This document shows positions 23,089 through 33,835 of a stretch of 64,000 nucleotides of DNA, piece by piece. The stretch lies in contig CACRXP010000426.1 in the NCBI GenBank assembly GCA_902702965.1, positions 230,723 to 294,722 of the forward strand, given 5' to 3'. The position numbers and the translations under genes were made by a program. The stretch's first letter is position 1, and every line of letters begins with the position of its first letter. Source of the DNA: Spirometra erinaceieuropaei (taxonomy: Eukaryota > Platyhelminthes > Cestoda > Diphyllobothriidea > Diphyllobothriidae). Below the pieces are notes generated by a model that worked only from the letters and a program-made list of their open reading frames with translations, did no database searches and was not told where the DNA came from.

Positions 23089-23494
23089 CTGTTATGTCGA
23101 AAAAATACTGCACAAAAACGGTCAATTCGAACGAACTTGCATGTATGCATGGCCACAAAGCGCCTACTCACCTTACAGGAAAAGAATGGACAATGACTAC
23201 TGGGTTTGTGTCAACGCCAGGGAGCTCACGCAAAGCAATGCCATTTTACACTGTTAACTAAATAGAGCGCAGGTCGGCACGGAACTGACATTAGACGCGG
23301 CTTATTTGCCATAAACAGATGACGTAAATCAACCAGGAGAATGAACACACTCGCGTGAATAAGGGTGGATAAATCTACAGATGAAATACAGGAATGCAAG
23401 GCGAAACAAATTCGGCAGACGCTAGAAAATTGACAACAGATTGGCTCAGGCACTGGCATTGCGAGAGGAGGGCTAGATCGCAGTTAGAAGCCAG

Positions 23495-23885
23495 GAATGG
23501 GAAAGCGGACGGCGACTCTAACCGTAACCTCAACCTTAGACGTTAACGTTAAACCTAACGGCAACCAAAAGGCTAACCGAAATCGTAAACGTAACCGTAG
23601 CCCTTAGACATAGCCGTAACTTAAAAACGTAACCGTAATACTAAAACCTAATTGTACGCTCAAGCCCCAACCGTAACCCGAAAACCTAAGCCTAAAGGCA
23701 TAAACATAACCCGAAACTCGAAAACCATTAACCGGCACCCTGATCCCAACCTCAAACATAAAATAGATGCGAAATAGGTCAGATGTGCTTATGGAGCCCC
23801 ACAAAATAGCCCCAGTAAACAACCCCCCCCCCCCCACCTGTAATATGGGTCCTGGCTACCAACTGCGATCTAGCCGAGAGGAATA
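23495..23885 (+). repeat. Dispersed repeat with degenerate telomere-like array, copy 2
   Basis: It starts CAGGAATGGGAAAGCGGACG like copy 1, and shares CCCTTAGACATAGCCGTAAC, GTACGCTCAAxCCCCAACCG and the terminal TGGCTACCAACTGCGATCTA. A run of 14 C residues (23822-23836) replaces the shorter C run of copy 1. Confidence 0.7.
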
Positions 23886-24359
23886 ACTATGAGACAGTTG
23901 GAAGATGGAAGGGCAGTTTGGGAGTCATCGGGTAGGAGGATGTTCCGGACCCCGGGCAACAAACAGTAACAGGATTGCGTTCCGTCCTTACTCCCGCACC
24001 GTATAAGCAGACCTCCCCTTTTCGGTAGCAGTACAACTCGGCCACTAGTCATACACACACCCACGCAGTTGGTAAGCTAGATTTCAAATTACAGCACCGC
24101 GACTTAATTGTAAATATGAACAGGAAAGTTTGGAGTAGGCCGAGAGACAGTGCACTTGACGGAGATCACGATGCTCCAGTCAAGTCACCAAGTGAATGTA
24201 ACTGGCTCAGACAAAAATGGCTGATACGTTGACCGCCGGACGTGGAGGGCCTACGAAGCTAACGATCACCCACACACGACAGCTTGACCGTCGTGACTGA
24301 GGTCGGTCACCCTACGCTTCAAAGCAGGGTTAGAGCAGGAACGGTGAATTGCGCGAGTG

Positions 24360-24745
24360 AGCTTATAGCGGTAGCGGACTTACGCCACATCTACAGCACT
24401 CTCTCCTACTTCCCTAACTGCATACGGTGTCAAGACAGAACCAAAGAGACTGGAAGCGGGGGAGGACGCCCCTTGCTGACGCGGCGAATACCCGCACCTA
24501 CGCATACCACCACGCCCATTGGTCCCCAAAGTACGCTGACCACAATTTCGCATCAAGAAAAAACGGGGGGCGGGACGGCTCGGTCCCCACCGGGTGGATA
24601 TGCCATAAAGGCCACACTAGGACGGAGTCGTTGCAGCCTGATTCTCAGTTCACCACCCGATCACTCCACACAAACACACACTGGGGTGACTGCGAAGTCA
24701 GGGTTATCACTTCACTTGACAGCCTCCAAGGCTACGACTGCCACC
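24360..24745 (+). repeat. Dispersed LINE-UTR-like repeat, copy 1
   Basis: It begins TAGCGGTAGCGGACTTACGC with ACATCTACAGCACTCTCTCC, continues CGCATACCACCACGCCCATT and GGTCCCCAAAGTACGCTGAC, and ends with AAGGCCACACTAGGACGGAG. Related blocks occur at 33.6 kb (inverted), 52.6 kb and 54.6 kb. Translations are partly open but not recognisable. I suspect untranslated sequence of a non-LTR element; this is not proven. Confidence 0.45.
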
Positions 24746-25189
24746 GCACCGTGACAGATTCCAGCGCATCAGATTGTATTGTGAGGAATGTACGCTGAGA
24801 CCGTTGACCTAACTTACTCTACCCTATCCCGCGCATCAGTCAACTGTGAGAGGTGGTTGAGAGAGCTAAGAACACCTGATTTGCGCGTGCCGCACACACG
24901 GTCTGGCCCCCCATTCGCACACACGGGAATTCCACACGCAAAGGGAGTAGAACTCTCGAATCTCACATGCAGAAATGGAGTTGCATGGAGAAAGGAGGTG
25001 AAAAGCACACTTCCTACCTACGTGAGAGGAGGCGGTGATGTCGGATGTTGTAGGTATTCATGTGTGGTGCATCTGTTGACGGGGGTATGTGTGTTAATGT
25101 GGTCATGTCTGCGGTGATTATCCGCAGGTTTAATGATTGCGCATGCGACCGACTAGGCCCATTTAAAGGCTGAGTGCGCAAGCGCAAAG

Positions 25190-25642
25190 CCAGTAATGAA
25201 GGCGCGATGGTGTCTGGTGCATGTTTGTGCCACAGGCACGGGTTCGCCAGTCTCTGTGCGATGGATTCGCAAGTGACCGTACAGGCCGGCGCATGAGGTG
25301 GACGTGTGGTGACAATGTGGGCAGGATAGATAGAGGGGTGTTGAGTCAGCTCTTGTTGTAGTGTTGCTAGTAATGGACACGCTACTCGGTTGGACTGTGG
25401 ATGGTAGAGTTGATGGTGTGTCGAAGCCGCGGCAAACTCCCGCGGTGTGAATAGGAATGTGAACGAATAGGCCCAAGCGGTGGATGAATGTGCGCAGACA
25501 GTAAAGACGGGTGTGGCGAGTGTATCTGGGGGCTCCTGTAACTGGTGTCGGTTGCAGTGATATCTATTCCCAATTGACCGACCAAGTCGTTGCGTGAGGT
25601 GGGTGTGTGATCGCAACGATGACAGGCTAAAACAGAGTTCAC
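25190..25642 (-). pseudogene. Decayed C2H2 zinc-finger reading frame of a dispersed repeat family
   Basis: Minus-strand frames show three remnants of one finger unit: LACHRCDHTPTSRNDLVGQL (from 25636), a GLFVHIPIHTAG piece near 25470, and LSCPHCHHTSTSCAGLYGHL followed by RIHRTETGEPVP near 25330-25240. The consensus is C-P-H-C-x4-F-x5-L-x-H-L-R-I-H. The last finger keeps both cysteines and both histidines; the first keeps its cysteines only. A frameshift separates the first and second units. From memory, tandem CPHC fingers with the HRTETGEPVP linker accompany non-LTR retrotransposon-like proteins in diphyllobothriid tapeworms. I could not check that link and no RT was found beside it. Confidence 0.6.
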
Positions 25643-28600
25643 ACTTATAGAGGTGGATGACTGGATGATCAGTCGTACTCAGTCTAGGACAGAAGCGTTA
25701 TTCGCAGACCGCTGTTACTGGATAAAGCCGAAAGAGCATTCTAAGAGGCAGTTACCAGACATTCACTTAGCTCACACATGAATGCATAAATTAGGTGATG
25801 AATAAAGCCGAACTACTGACGCTTTTGCGAGTACTTATAGGATTGGTGGCACACCCCTGGCCCCATAGCGCACTTAGATAGGAATTCTGACTTTAAATGT
25901 GCGCATCACTGGAAGCGTCCTTGAACGACCTCTGGGCGAGGTGATTTGGATGGGAATTTATTTCGCTATTTGGAAAGGTAAAAAAATCTATTGTTTACAC
26001 TCCCCATTAGCGGTAAGGAAGAATTTGGGACAACCTGGGCGCACTTCCATTTCCCAGTGTTTATCTGTGCATGATCGGAACAACGAGACCTGCACGCAAC
26101 GCAAAAGTGTGATGCGGGCCAGAAAACGAACCGAAAAATCTACCAACGCAAAGCCCTAGATGAAAAGAACATATTCACCCCGGGTTCCAGTATTGAGCAT
26201 TGTGGCATACATTCCTGACATAATTAATACATACAAAGATACCAGCTTTTCGCTTATCATCTTCATTGACTCTAACGACAATGCGGCTTCTTTGGTGGCA
26301 TACTTTTCTGACTTTTCTGCTAATTTAAATGCATACTCGTTTAAGGGGGCAGCGCAATACAGTTGACTTTGATAACGTGCGCGCGTTATCTGGTAAGACA
26401 AAGCAAGCCGGGCCAATCCACTAACCAACGGTAAAGGGCACATACCAGCAGTCCGAGGACTGCCTCGATGTCTTCACGGACAGTTTAGATCCCACTTTTG
26501 AGAGAACAGCCTGGTCGTTGTTTCCGACAAATGGGTGACGTTGTATACAGGGTAAGAACGCTAGCGTCATGCGATGGGCAGAGTCCTGATCACTCCGGTT
26601 CCCCTTCTTGGATGACTTGGTATCATCCGCAGAGTACGGATGGTCTCATTTGCGATGAAGTCTGCATACTCTAGTCAGAGGCACGTTCTGAACCAGTGGT
26701 AAAATAAGACATTTAGTCCCCTTCCCCTGTATTCTACAAGCACAACTGAGCGCTCACGGCTGTTGAGGCCAGATTGGGTGGATATTCAGCACTGGTACCA
26801 GTAACGACAGCAATACCCCATGAAAGAGTCACTTAACACTATTAGTCGAACTGGAGTATAGCCACCCCCACCCCCGTCACAGCCCGAAATTGTCCTTCGG
26901 GCCGGATTACGGTCGCGTCATTTCCTCATCGGTGTATCACCGGAAATTCCCCGATATCTTGATCCTGCCTGCCGCCAACTCCTCCCTGATCTCCTCGCGC
27001 TGAATTATCTTCGAGCGGGAGTAGAAAGAAACAACGCAAAATCCCGCTTAAAAGTTGCTCTGGCGTTTTGTTTCTTCGTACATTCTTCATCTTGCCTCTC
27101 ATTTGCCTCGAATAATATTTTGCTTTGTTGAAAGAAAGTAGTATCTGCTTGTCTGAGCGCACGGAAAAGTTCACTCGCCCTCACACTCTCTTCGAAGTCA
27201 AGCGCGCCATGCCTGGCGTGAAAGTTTCCCTCTACGAGTGCCCCGCACACGCAGACTTGCTACAGTTCAACGGACGCCCGTGTTATGAGCCAACGTTGGC
27301 TTCATTTCGACCCGGTGAAACAGGTTCAATTCTGGAAGAAGTTGCTATAAGACAGCCCAACCGAAGTTTGCTTGTTTTAGGATGAAAATCGCTAACGACG
27401 CGGTGTACCTTTGCCTTCTCAGGGGTGCAGTTCGAATATGCTCTTGTACTAACAGTTTCTAATGATTAATTATATTATTTGCCAAAATCTCCCACCCGAA
27501 AACGCAACGATTTTTTTACATCCGGATAGTGTGGCGCCAGCAGAAGTATATGCTAAGCGCGGTGGAGGTCGACCAGTCGACGACTTGGCGCAATTTCGAC
27601 ACTGTTAATCTCCCACTGTCCATCACTAATGGAAACTCTTGACGGCCAAATCATGTTCTATGGGACTAACCACCTGAGCCCAATAGTTTACGTTGAATCT
27701 GCAATAATACTACGAGATTAGTGGGAGAGACCGTCATTTCGGGATGTAGCTGCAGTTTCCTAAAGCAGACAACTGTGGGGTAATTGAGCTGACTCAGTCA
27801 TTGCGAGGCAGACAGGTAAAGCCGAGAATTCGGTCGGCTGTCACAGACTGAGACTATTTCTTGCCTCCGACGGCAGTTGGGGCTGAAAGCTAGACCGCAT
27901 GTCTGTTTTCGAGGACACGATTATGCTGGGCTGTCGTAGTTTCACGAAACCAAGACGTCTGGCAAAAGTCTACTAGGTGCGATTTATGGGTGGGCGTTCA
28001 GGCATGTGGGGAGGGGATAACACAGTATAATACAGGATCCGCCAGTGCCAGCAGCCTGAAAACATCTACCATCTCACACAAAGGCACAGGGGTAGGTTGA
28101 AAGTAGTCAATTTGCCTTGCCAGCGTGCGACTTTGACTGCGGAGTCAGCGGACATACGCGGCGATACTCAAAGAGTCTCGGGGGTGGCAGATAATTTCAT
28201 TTAATGAAATTCAGCAGTCATACACCACTGGCGCAGCAAGTACCAAGGTAACACTGGTCTACTCAGAGCTTACTTGGCGAGTAACCTGGCCTGACCTCAA
28301 TATTCTAATCACTGGGTACGCCGAGGTGAGCAAGTATGGCAGTCGCTTTTCGGCGGCAGCAGAGAGTGGAAGACACAGCTGTCGCTCAGGCTAGCATGGT
28401 GGCACATAAACATGAAGACACAGACCGCCGGGAAGGCGGTATTTGAGACTGCACGCATACAGGCAATGACTGGCTCACCCACTACGGACGGACGACCATC
28501 ACACCGCATCCACCAAAGTGTGGACTATGAACCGTCACGGTAGAGAAATCAGTACTCTACGCAGCGATCTTAGGCGTCCAGGGAATTGGATTCCAGAAGG

Positions 28601-29464
28601 AATTCAGTTATCTTAATGAAAATAGCGAAGACATCCAATAATCAGGGGCCTCAGTTTATTCTTCAAATTGGAGCAGACGTCGACAATGCTGACAGAAGCC
28701 CGCGGCCCCAATGGGGGCATGCATACGCCTGTAGGGATTGCTTGAAAAGTTAGGGATATGACTAAGCCATGGTCAGGATCAAGGACTACATTTACTGTTG
28801 GAGCTAGGACAGGGGTATATGTAACCTTCCTGAAATCGGTAGCAAGACCAACTGTGTTACGGGTGGACATTCCTACAACCGTGTCCTACGGGGGGAGAAG
28901 GCATATAAACAATTCCGACCAGTACGCCTGTCATAGCAATTGGAGAGCACGGAAGTTTGTGGGCGCTTTTCCACTGGAAAAGGGTGACTAACTCCAGGTC
29001 GGGTAAGCAACACAATCACTATGTAAATGTTCTATCCGCATAAAATTTTGCAGAGGAAAGGCGCTGAAAGGTGTCCGAGGGATGCGCGATGACCAAATTT
29101 TCTCCTCCCCCATCTCTAGTCTCTCGTCTTGATCTGTCGAGTGTCCAGAGGGTGTTTCGAGGGAAAGTGAGGAATAAAACTGCGTGGAAGACACAGAAAC
29201 GACAAGTGAACCAAGGTTAACCAATCAGGGGGACGCGCACAAACCCAGATGCTTGGCAGGCAGCTACTCCCGTCTAGGTGTCATTGGCCCAATGCAAGTT
29301 CAACCAGAGGGCACGTCATAGCTCTTTATTCGTCAAAATGGGTGGCAGTTGCGTCGGGTGGCTAACCGCAATTGATGGATTAGAAAGTTAACATCCCCAG
29401 GACGGCAACATTTTCCCTGTCATACCGTCGTTGTGGCTTGTGAACATTTCCTATTTAACTCAAC
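25643..29464. other. No recognised feature
   Basis: Frames of 80-95 codons lie on both strands at 25.9-26.4 and 26.9-27.4 kb. The minus frame at 27005-27250, ending in a lysine/arginine-rich stretch, looks protein-like in composition but matches nothing I know. Confidence 0.45.
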
Positions 29465-29580
29465 ATGGCGCCGACATACACCCGTCCCAACCGCCCACAC
29501 TGCCCCAGGGCATTCGGCCACGGCGTAGGCGCATTCCGCCATTTGCGCCTCCATGAGCCTCGGCAGCTCAGATCCCACAA
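29465..29580 (+). pseudogene. Zinc-finger fragment of the same repeat family
   Basis: The plus-strand frame reads APTYTRPNRPHCPRAFGHGV then GAFRHLRLHEP. This is the second finger of the unit seen at 25.2 kb, with the upstream cysteine replaced (PHC remains) and H-x3-H changed to HLRLH. It runs into a CA repeat at 29599 and a PLE terminal repeat. Confidence 0.5.
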
Positions 29581-29598
29581 TCACACCTCACCCTGCCT

Positions 29599-29626
29599 GC
29601 GCGCGCACACACACACACACACACAC
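29599..29626. repeat. (GC)/(CA) microsatellite
   Basis: GCGCGC followed by about ten CA units, lying between the zinc-finger relic and a PLE terminal repeat. Confidence 0.85.
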
Positions 29627-29639
29627 CTCCCTAGGAAAC

Positions 29640-29750
29640 ATATGTATCTACTTGAAGGAGACAGGATCGCTGGGATAAGAGCTTTATTGGCCTGGCGTTT
29701 CGGATTCCTACTCGAACTCATCATCAGAGACAACACGCATATACAGCCCA
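29640..29750 (-). repeat. Solitary PLE terminal repeat fragment
   Basis: On the minus strand it reads GTCTCTGATGATGAGTTC, then AGGAATCCGAAACGCCAGGC and CAATAAAGCTC, the same order of blocks as the repeats at 55.6 and 57.1 kb. The CTGATGA box is at 29727-29721 and the GAAAC box at 29701-29697. It directly follows a CA repeat and a zinc-finger relic on the plus strand. Confidence 0.6.
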
Positions 29751-32700
29751 ACCGAGCAACAACCTGTCTCCCTCCTGCACCAAGCATGTGACCTACAATG
29801 CAATCGCCCTAATGGAGAATAAAACGTAGCCTATCAGTGCATGTACATCACATTTACATGGGAGGCAGGTACTTTGGTGGTGGCTGATGCAGTTAATGGG
29901 AACTAGATCATGTGAAGTGCTCCTGGACGGGTTGTTTAATCCTGTCAGCGATTATGTCCAAATCCCTCATTAGTAGACAGAGTGGCTCGGACAGTCGACG
30001 GGTGCACGCGAGGGAGAGGAGGGAATGAGGTCAACACCAGGGAATTCATCCCCACGACACATCAGCGCATGATAGATGCAACAAGCTTGAATTTATCACG
30101 TCGAGCTAGGAGTCGTAACTTGAGGGATCAGCAACTGCTGGGATAGCGCAGTCCTCATTGGAGTATTTTTGAGAGAATAGAGGACTGATAGTCGAGCCAC
30201 AATGGCACGTTCTACGTGTGGCCTGTATGGCACTCTCACGCATTAGGGATTCAAGCGGCCGGCCTAGTGCATGTTGCTAGGAGCAAGCCCTCAGTGCTGC
30301 CTGTTGGACGTTTGTCCAGTTCAGTCAACTACGCCGCTTGAGTACACCTCCGGCCGTCTAGAAATTTTCTTGTCATCAGAGCAAAGCAGGTGAAGGAAGA
30401 GAGAGAGTGAGTGCGGCAGGCGCTGTACAAGTCTGCCGCGCTATAAGACTTATTCACGAGCAGGCCACTGGCGCTGCACCCACACCAGTGGGGTAAGTTG
30501 TCGCTGACGACGGTGGAGTTATCAGATAGCCTGCATTCCAGGCCGCTGTTTATCTACAGTAAAGGTATTGCGGCTCTGACTGGCTGTAAGTAGGTTCACT
30601 AAGTGAATTGAAAACAGCAGAGCTGAATGCAAGCGCGTTCGACCGTTACTTTGCAGAGCACAGAAAATGACGCCTGTCAGTGCTCGCAAATACGGGCGGC
30701 TACAAATGAAAAGGAAGTAGTTGTCGCAACCAACTAACTACACGGACGTGCGGGCAGTGCACCGTCTTTACGTAACCAGACAGAGAGGAAGATAGCGGTG
30801 AACAAATGTGACGTAGAGAACGGCATTTGTGATGGGTGAGCCAGTTGACACTGCTGTATCAAGTGCGTCCTGTCGCCAGGCTATGAGTAAGCGAAACACA
30901 ACCAAACGTAAACAACACTGGGTCTCCACCGTCGGTCAAAGCACCACGCTAGCGAGTTCACACGTGCGCGCGCGCGCGCGCGGTTTTTATAAGCTTGCCA
31001 TATAAAGGGCCTGACTGTTCAAAAAAGCAGCAACCGGCGTCTCGGGGTTCACGCGAAGTTACGCCAGAAGAGAGCGGCTGCACGTCCAACATTTCAGTGC
31101 CTGCCTCCATCCACCTCACCTTCTGCCGCCTCTTTCCTCTAACCTACTGGTCGATCGAGGCAAATTTTAGCCACATGAGAAGTGGCATCCAACAATCAGA
31201 AATCACTAGTAAAATTTAACGAGAACTCCAGACAGCCATTTCCGACTTGATTGTCCTCGCCGGACAGCCGTATACCAACCCGAGATCCAATGGTTCATGA
31301 CCGGAACTCCGCGGCAAAAAGAGAAACCCATATCGCAATCAGCCAGGAGGGAGTAGATCTTCGGAAGCCACTGTGGATGAGTTTGGTAGACAATTTTGTG
31401 CGCAGGAAGGTAGCTTTGCGCGCGAGAGAAACGGATGACTGTGGATACCAACTCCAAGACAGTGCATGCATACCTTGCATACTGACGAGATGGAAAATTA
31501 GCATATAGGACTTAAACTACACCGAGATAGATACCCGCTGGGAAGCAAGGTGGCCTCACAATTGTGTCAAACAGGAAGAAGATGGCATAAATAAGTGAGA
31601 TAAGTTTGGTCTAAAACTGCATATCACCAACGTATGGGAATTGTTTTTTAAACTGGCATGGGTCGATTCAGAGAGGTTTCCGGTAGATAACGGGAAAACA
31701 ATAAACGCGATTTTCTTGAACAGCATGCACGTGTGGTGAGTTTATTGTGACAAGATACCAAATCAGCATAAAAACAAATCACTCTGGTCTGTTCTGTCCT
31801 TCTACTCGCATCACATGCTGAAAAGCACGAGCTCCTGGGTGATGAGCCGGGCGTTGTTTTGTGTGTACCTGCTTTTCTGCCAGATAGGAGACAAATATTG
31901 GCGAAGCGCGAAGATAATTTGACCTAGCCCCAAATGGAAGATGTTGCTCTGAATTTGGAGGAACCTAATCCAATGCGAGAGAAGGATGGTCGATTAAACT
32001 CGGGGAAAGAGAGTGTTTGCGCTCATGAGATAGGCGTCTTATTCGCTGTATTCGGAGTCGGTGTAGGGAGCTACAGGTGGGGTGATGATCGTTCTGTTGG
32101 ATTACCAATCTAACTCAGCGCCAGTGGCAGACGGTGGTCAGTTTGCTTGGATCCCACCTGGGCACGCAGTTCTCATATGCTGTGATGAGTGCGACTGCCA
32201 TACGGCGGTAATAATCGCTTCGACTGACGACTGGTACTGGATGACAGTAGCAGATAGTTTGTGCATGACGGGAGGCAACTGTCAGTCTCACTGTCAAGCC
32301 CATCTTGAGATGTCTTAATGCAATTTTTTTCTCTGGAATGCAGTCTGACTGAGATGAGGCAGTTGCTGTACAAAGCCTTCAGACTACTATCAAAATTCAC
32401 TGCAAGCCCCTTCACCGAAATGATCTCCGATAGGCATGGCTGGAGCCGCTTATGGTGGGGCGAACGACCAATCATGGCTGATACTGTGACAAAAAATGTA
32501 GGAGAGTTGATCCAGGGCCTACCACGCTCCGACATTTTTGGCGTCGAAACCACTTCTGCTAGGTGCTGAAAGAATTGGCGCTCCTAAGGGTCGACAGCGG
32601 CCGTGAAGGTGGCTATAGCAATTGGGATTCCAGATACCTTGCATGAGAAAATTAGTTTGTTCGTCTAAGAATGAGTTCACGTGTTTCACAGTTGGATCAT

Positions 32701-33639
32701 CAGATGCGCGCAGAAATCAGTTGAGTAAAACCTCCCCTCCCCCCGACACAAACTGGGGCATAATGAGGACGACAAGTGAGTAAAACTAGGGTCGAAATAA
32801 CTCCCTCCTGCCGACACGGAAGTACGGTTAGTCAATGAATACAATCTGGGTTGCAAACAACCCCACCGGACCCTACCGTTGTCTGTTCAGTAGTTTTTTT
32901 TCCCAATCTTGAGGGTGTCGATGAGCTACAATCTTGGACGCCATGGTCCAGCACAAGGGCCGCAACTGCTGACCGGTTAACTCTTTAATAGATAACGCGA
33001 CAGACAGTGACCACATGACCAGTGCGGCACACTGTCAAAGGCAGAATTACACTGCTGGTAGTGCCTATCGCTTGCAGCCCATCTCCGGCCTAGACCGGCG
33101 AGCTGAAACAACTGATTTGGGAGGTATCAAGGAAAGTAATGCGAGTGGCAGTTGTTGCTATCTGCATTTTCGCTCATTTTATCGCTGAAGAAACGTGAGC
33201 AAGTCAGCTAATATTGATCGGGTTAACGGCTCATGTATAAGCATGCATACACGCACACAGATCAACCATACCAGGGCCGATACTGCGAAGTTCACAAAAT
33301 ACACGTGTTCGGAAGCTCGTTCATGGAAAAACACAACACGGAGCACTTTAAGTCCTGCGGCAACTTCTATAGATCCAGTCCAATGAGTCCCGTTGTCCGC
33401 AATTGGCCCACCCATCCATCATAATTTGTCCACACCAGCAAGTGTATAAAAACGGCTACGCCGCCAACACCAAAGTATGCATGGCACGACGTGAGTAACT
33501 TTCAAGAAAATAATGGCTATCAGGCCTTAGGCATGCTACTACGCAGGTCTCCACAGGATGGAATATTCCACCCAAGGACAGAATGAGAGCGCAAGGAACC
33601 ACAGACTGTAGCGGCTATTGTCGCGGATATTGGGCTCCC
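29751..33639. other. No recognised feature apart from the CG run
   Basis: Frames reach 126 codons (32173-32553, minus) without recognisable motifs. No repeats are shared with the rest of the window. Confidence 0.45.
30964..30983. repeat. (CG)n dinucleotide run
   Basis: Nine to ten consecutive CG/GC dinucleotides after CACGT, followed at once by a T run. Alternating CG favours Z-DNA. Confidence 0.85.
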
Positions 33640-33835
33640 CGCCGTCCCCCATTTCTGTAGTTGGTAAAATCCTGGTGAAGTGTTTGCTGTGGACCAGGGC
33701 ATGTGGTGGTACGCACATGTGCGGGTCCGGCCCTGCCAGCGGTCTTCCTGACTCCCTCTTCGTACCGGGCCCAGATGGGAGATAGAGGTAGTGAGGTGGG
33801 TTTTGCGTAAGTCCGCTATCACCATAAACTAATTC
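33640..33835 (-). repeat. Dispersed LINE-UTR-like repeat, copy 2
   Basis: The minus strand shows GATAGCGGACTTACGC, then CCCGCACATGTGCGTACCAC and CACATGCCCTGGTCCACAGC, the same landmarks in the same order as at 24.36-24.54 kb. Confidence 0.45.

Noticed and set aside
27005..27250. Protein-like minus-strand frame with a lysine/arginine-rich C-terminal stretch
   Set aside because: Could be an exon, but no flanking acceptor or donor pair and no family match could be supported.
29599..30983. CRISPR-like spacing of short repeats
   Set aside because: Only simple dinucleotide runs are present, there are no repeat-spacer units, and the sequence is eukaryotic.
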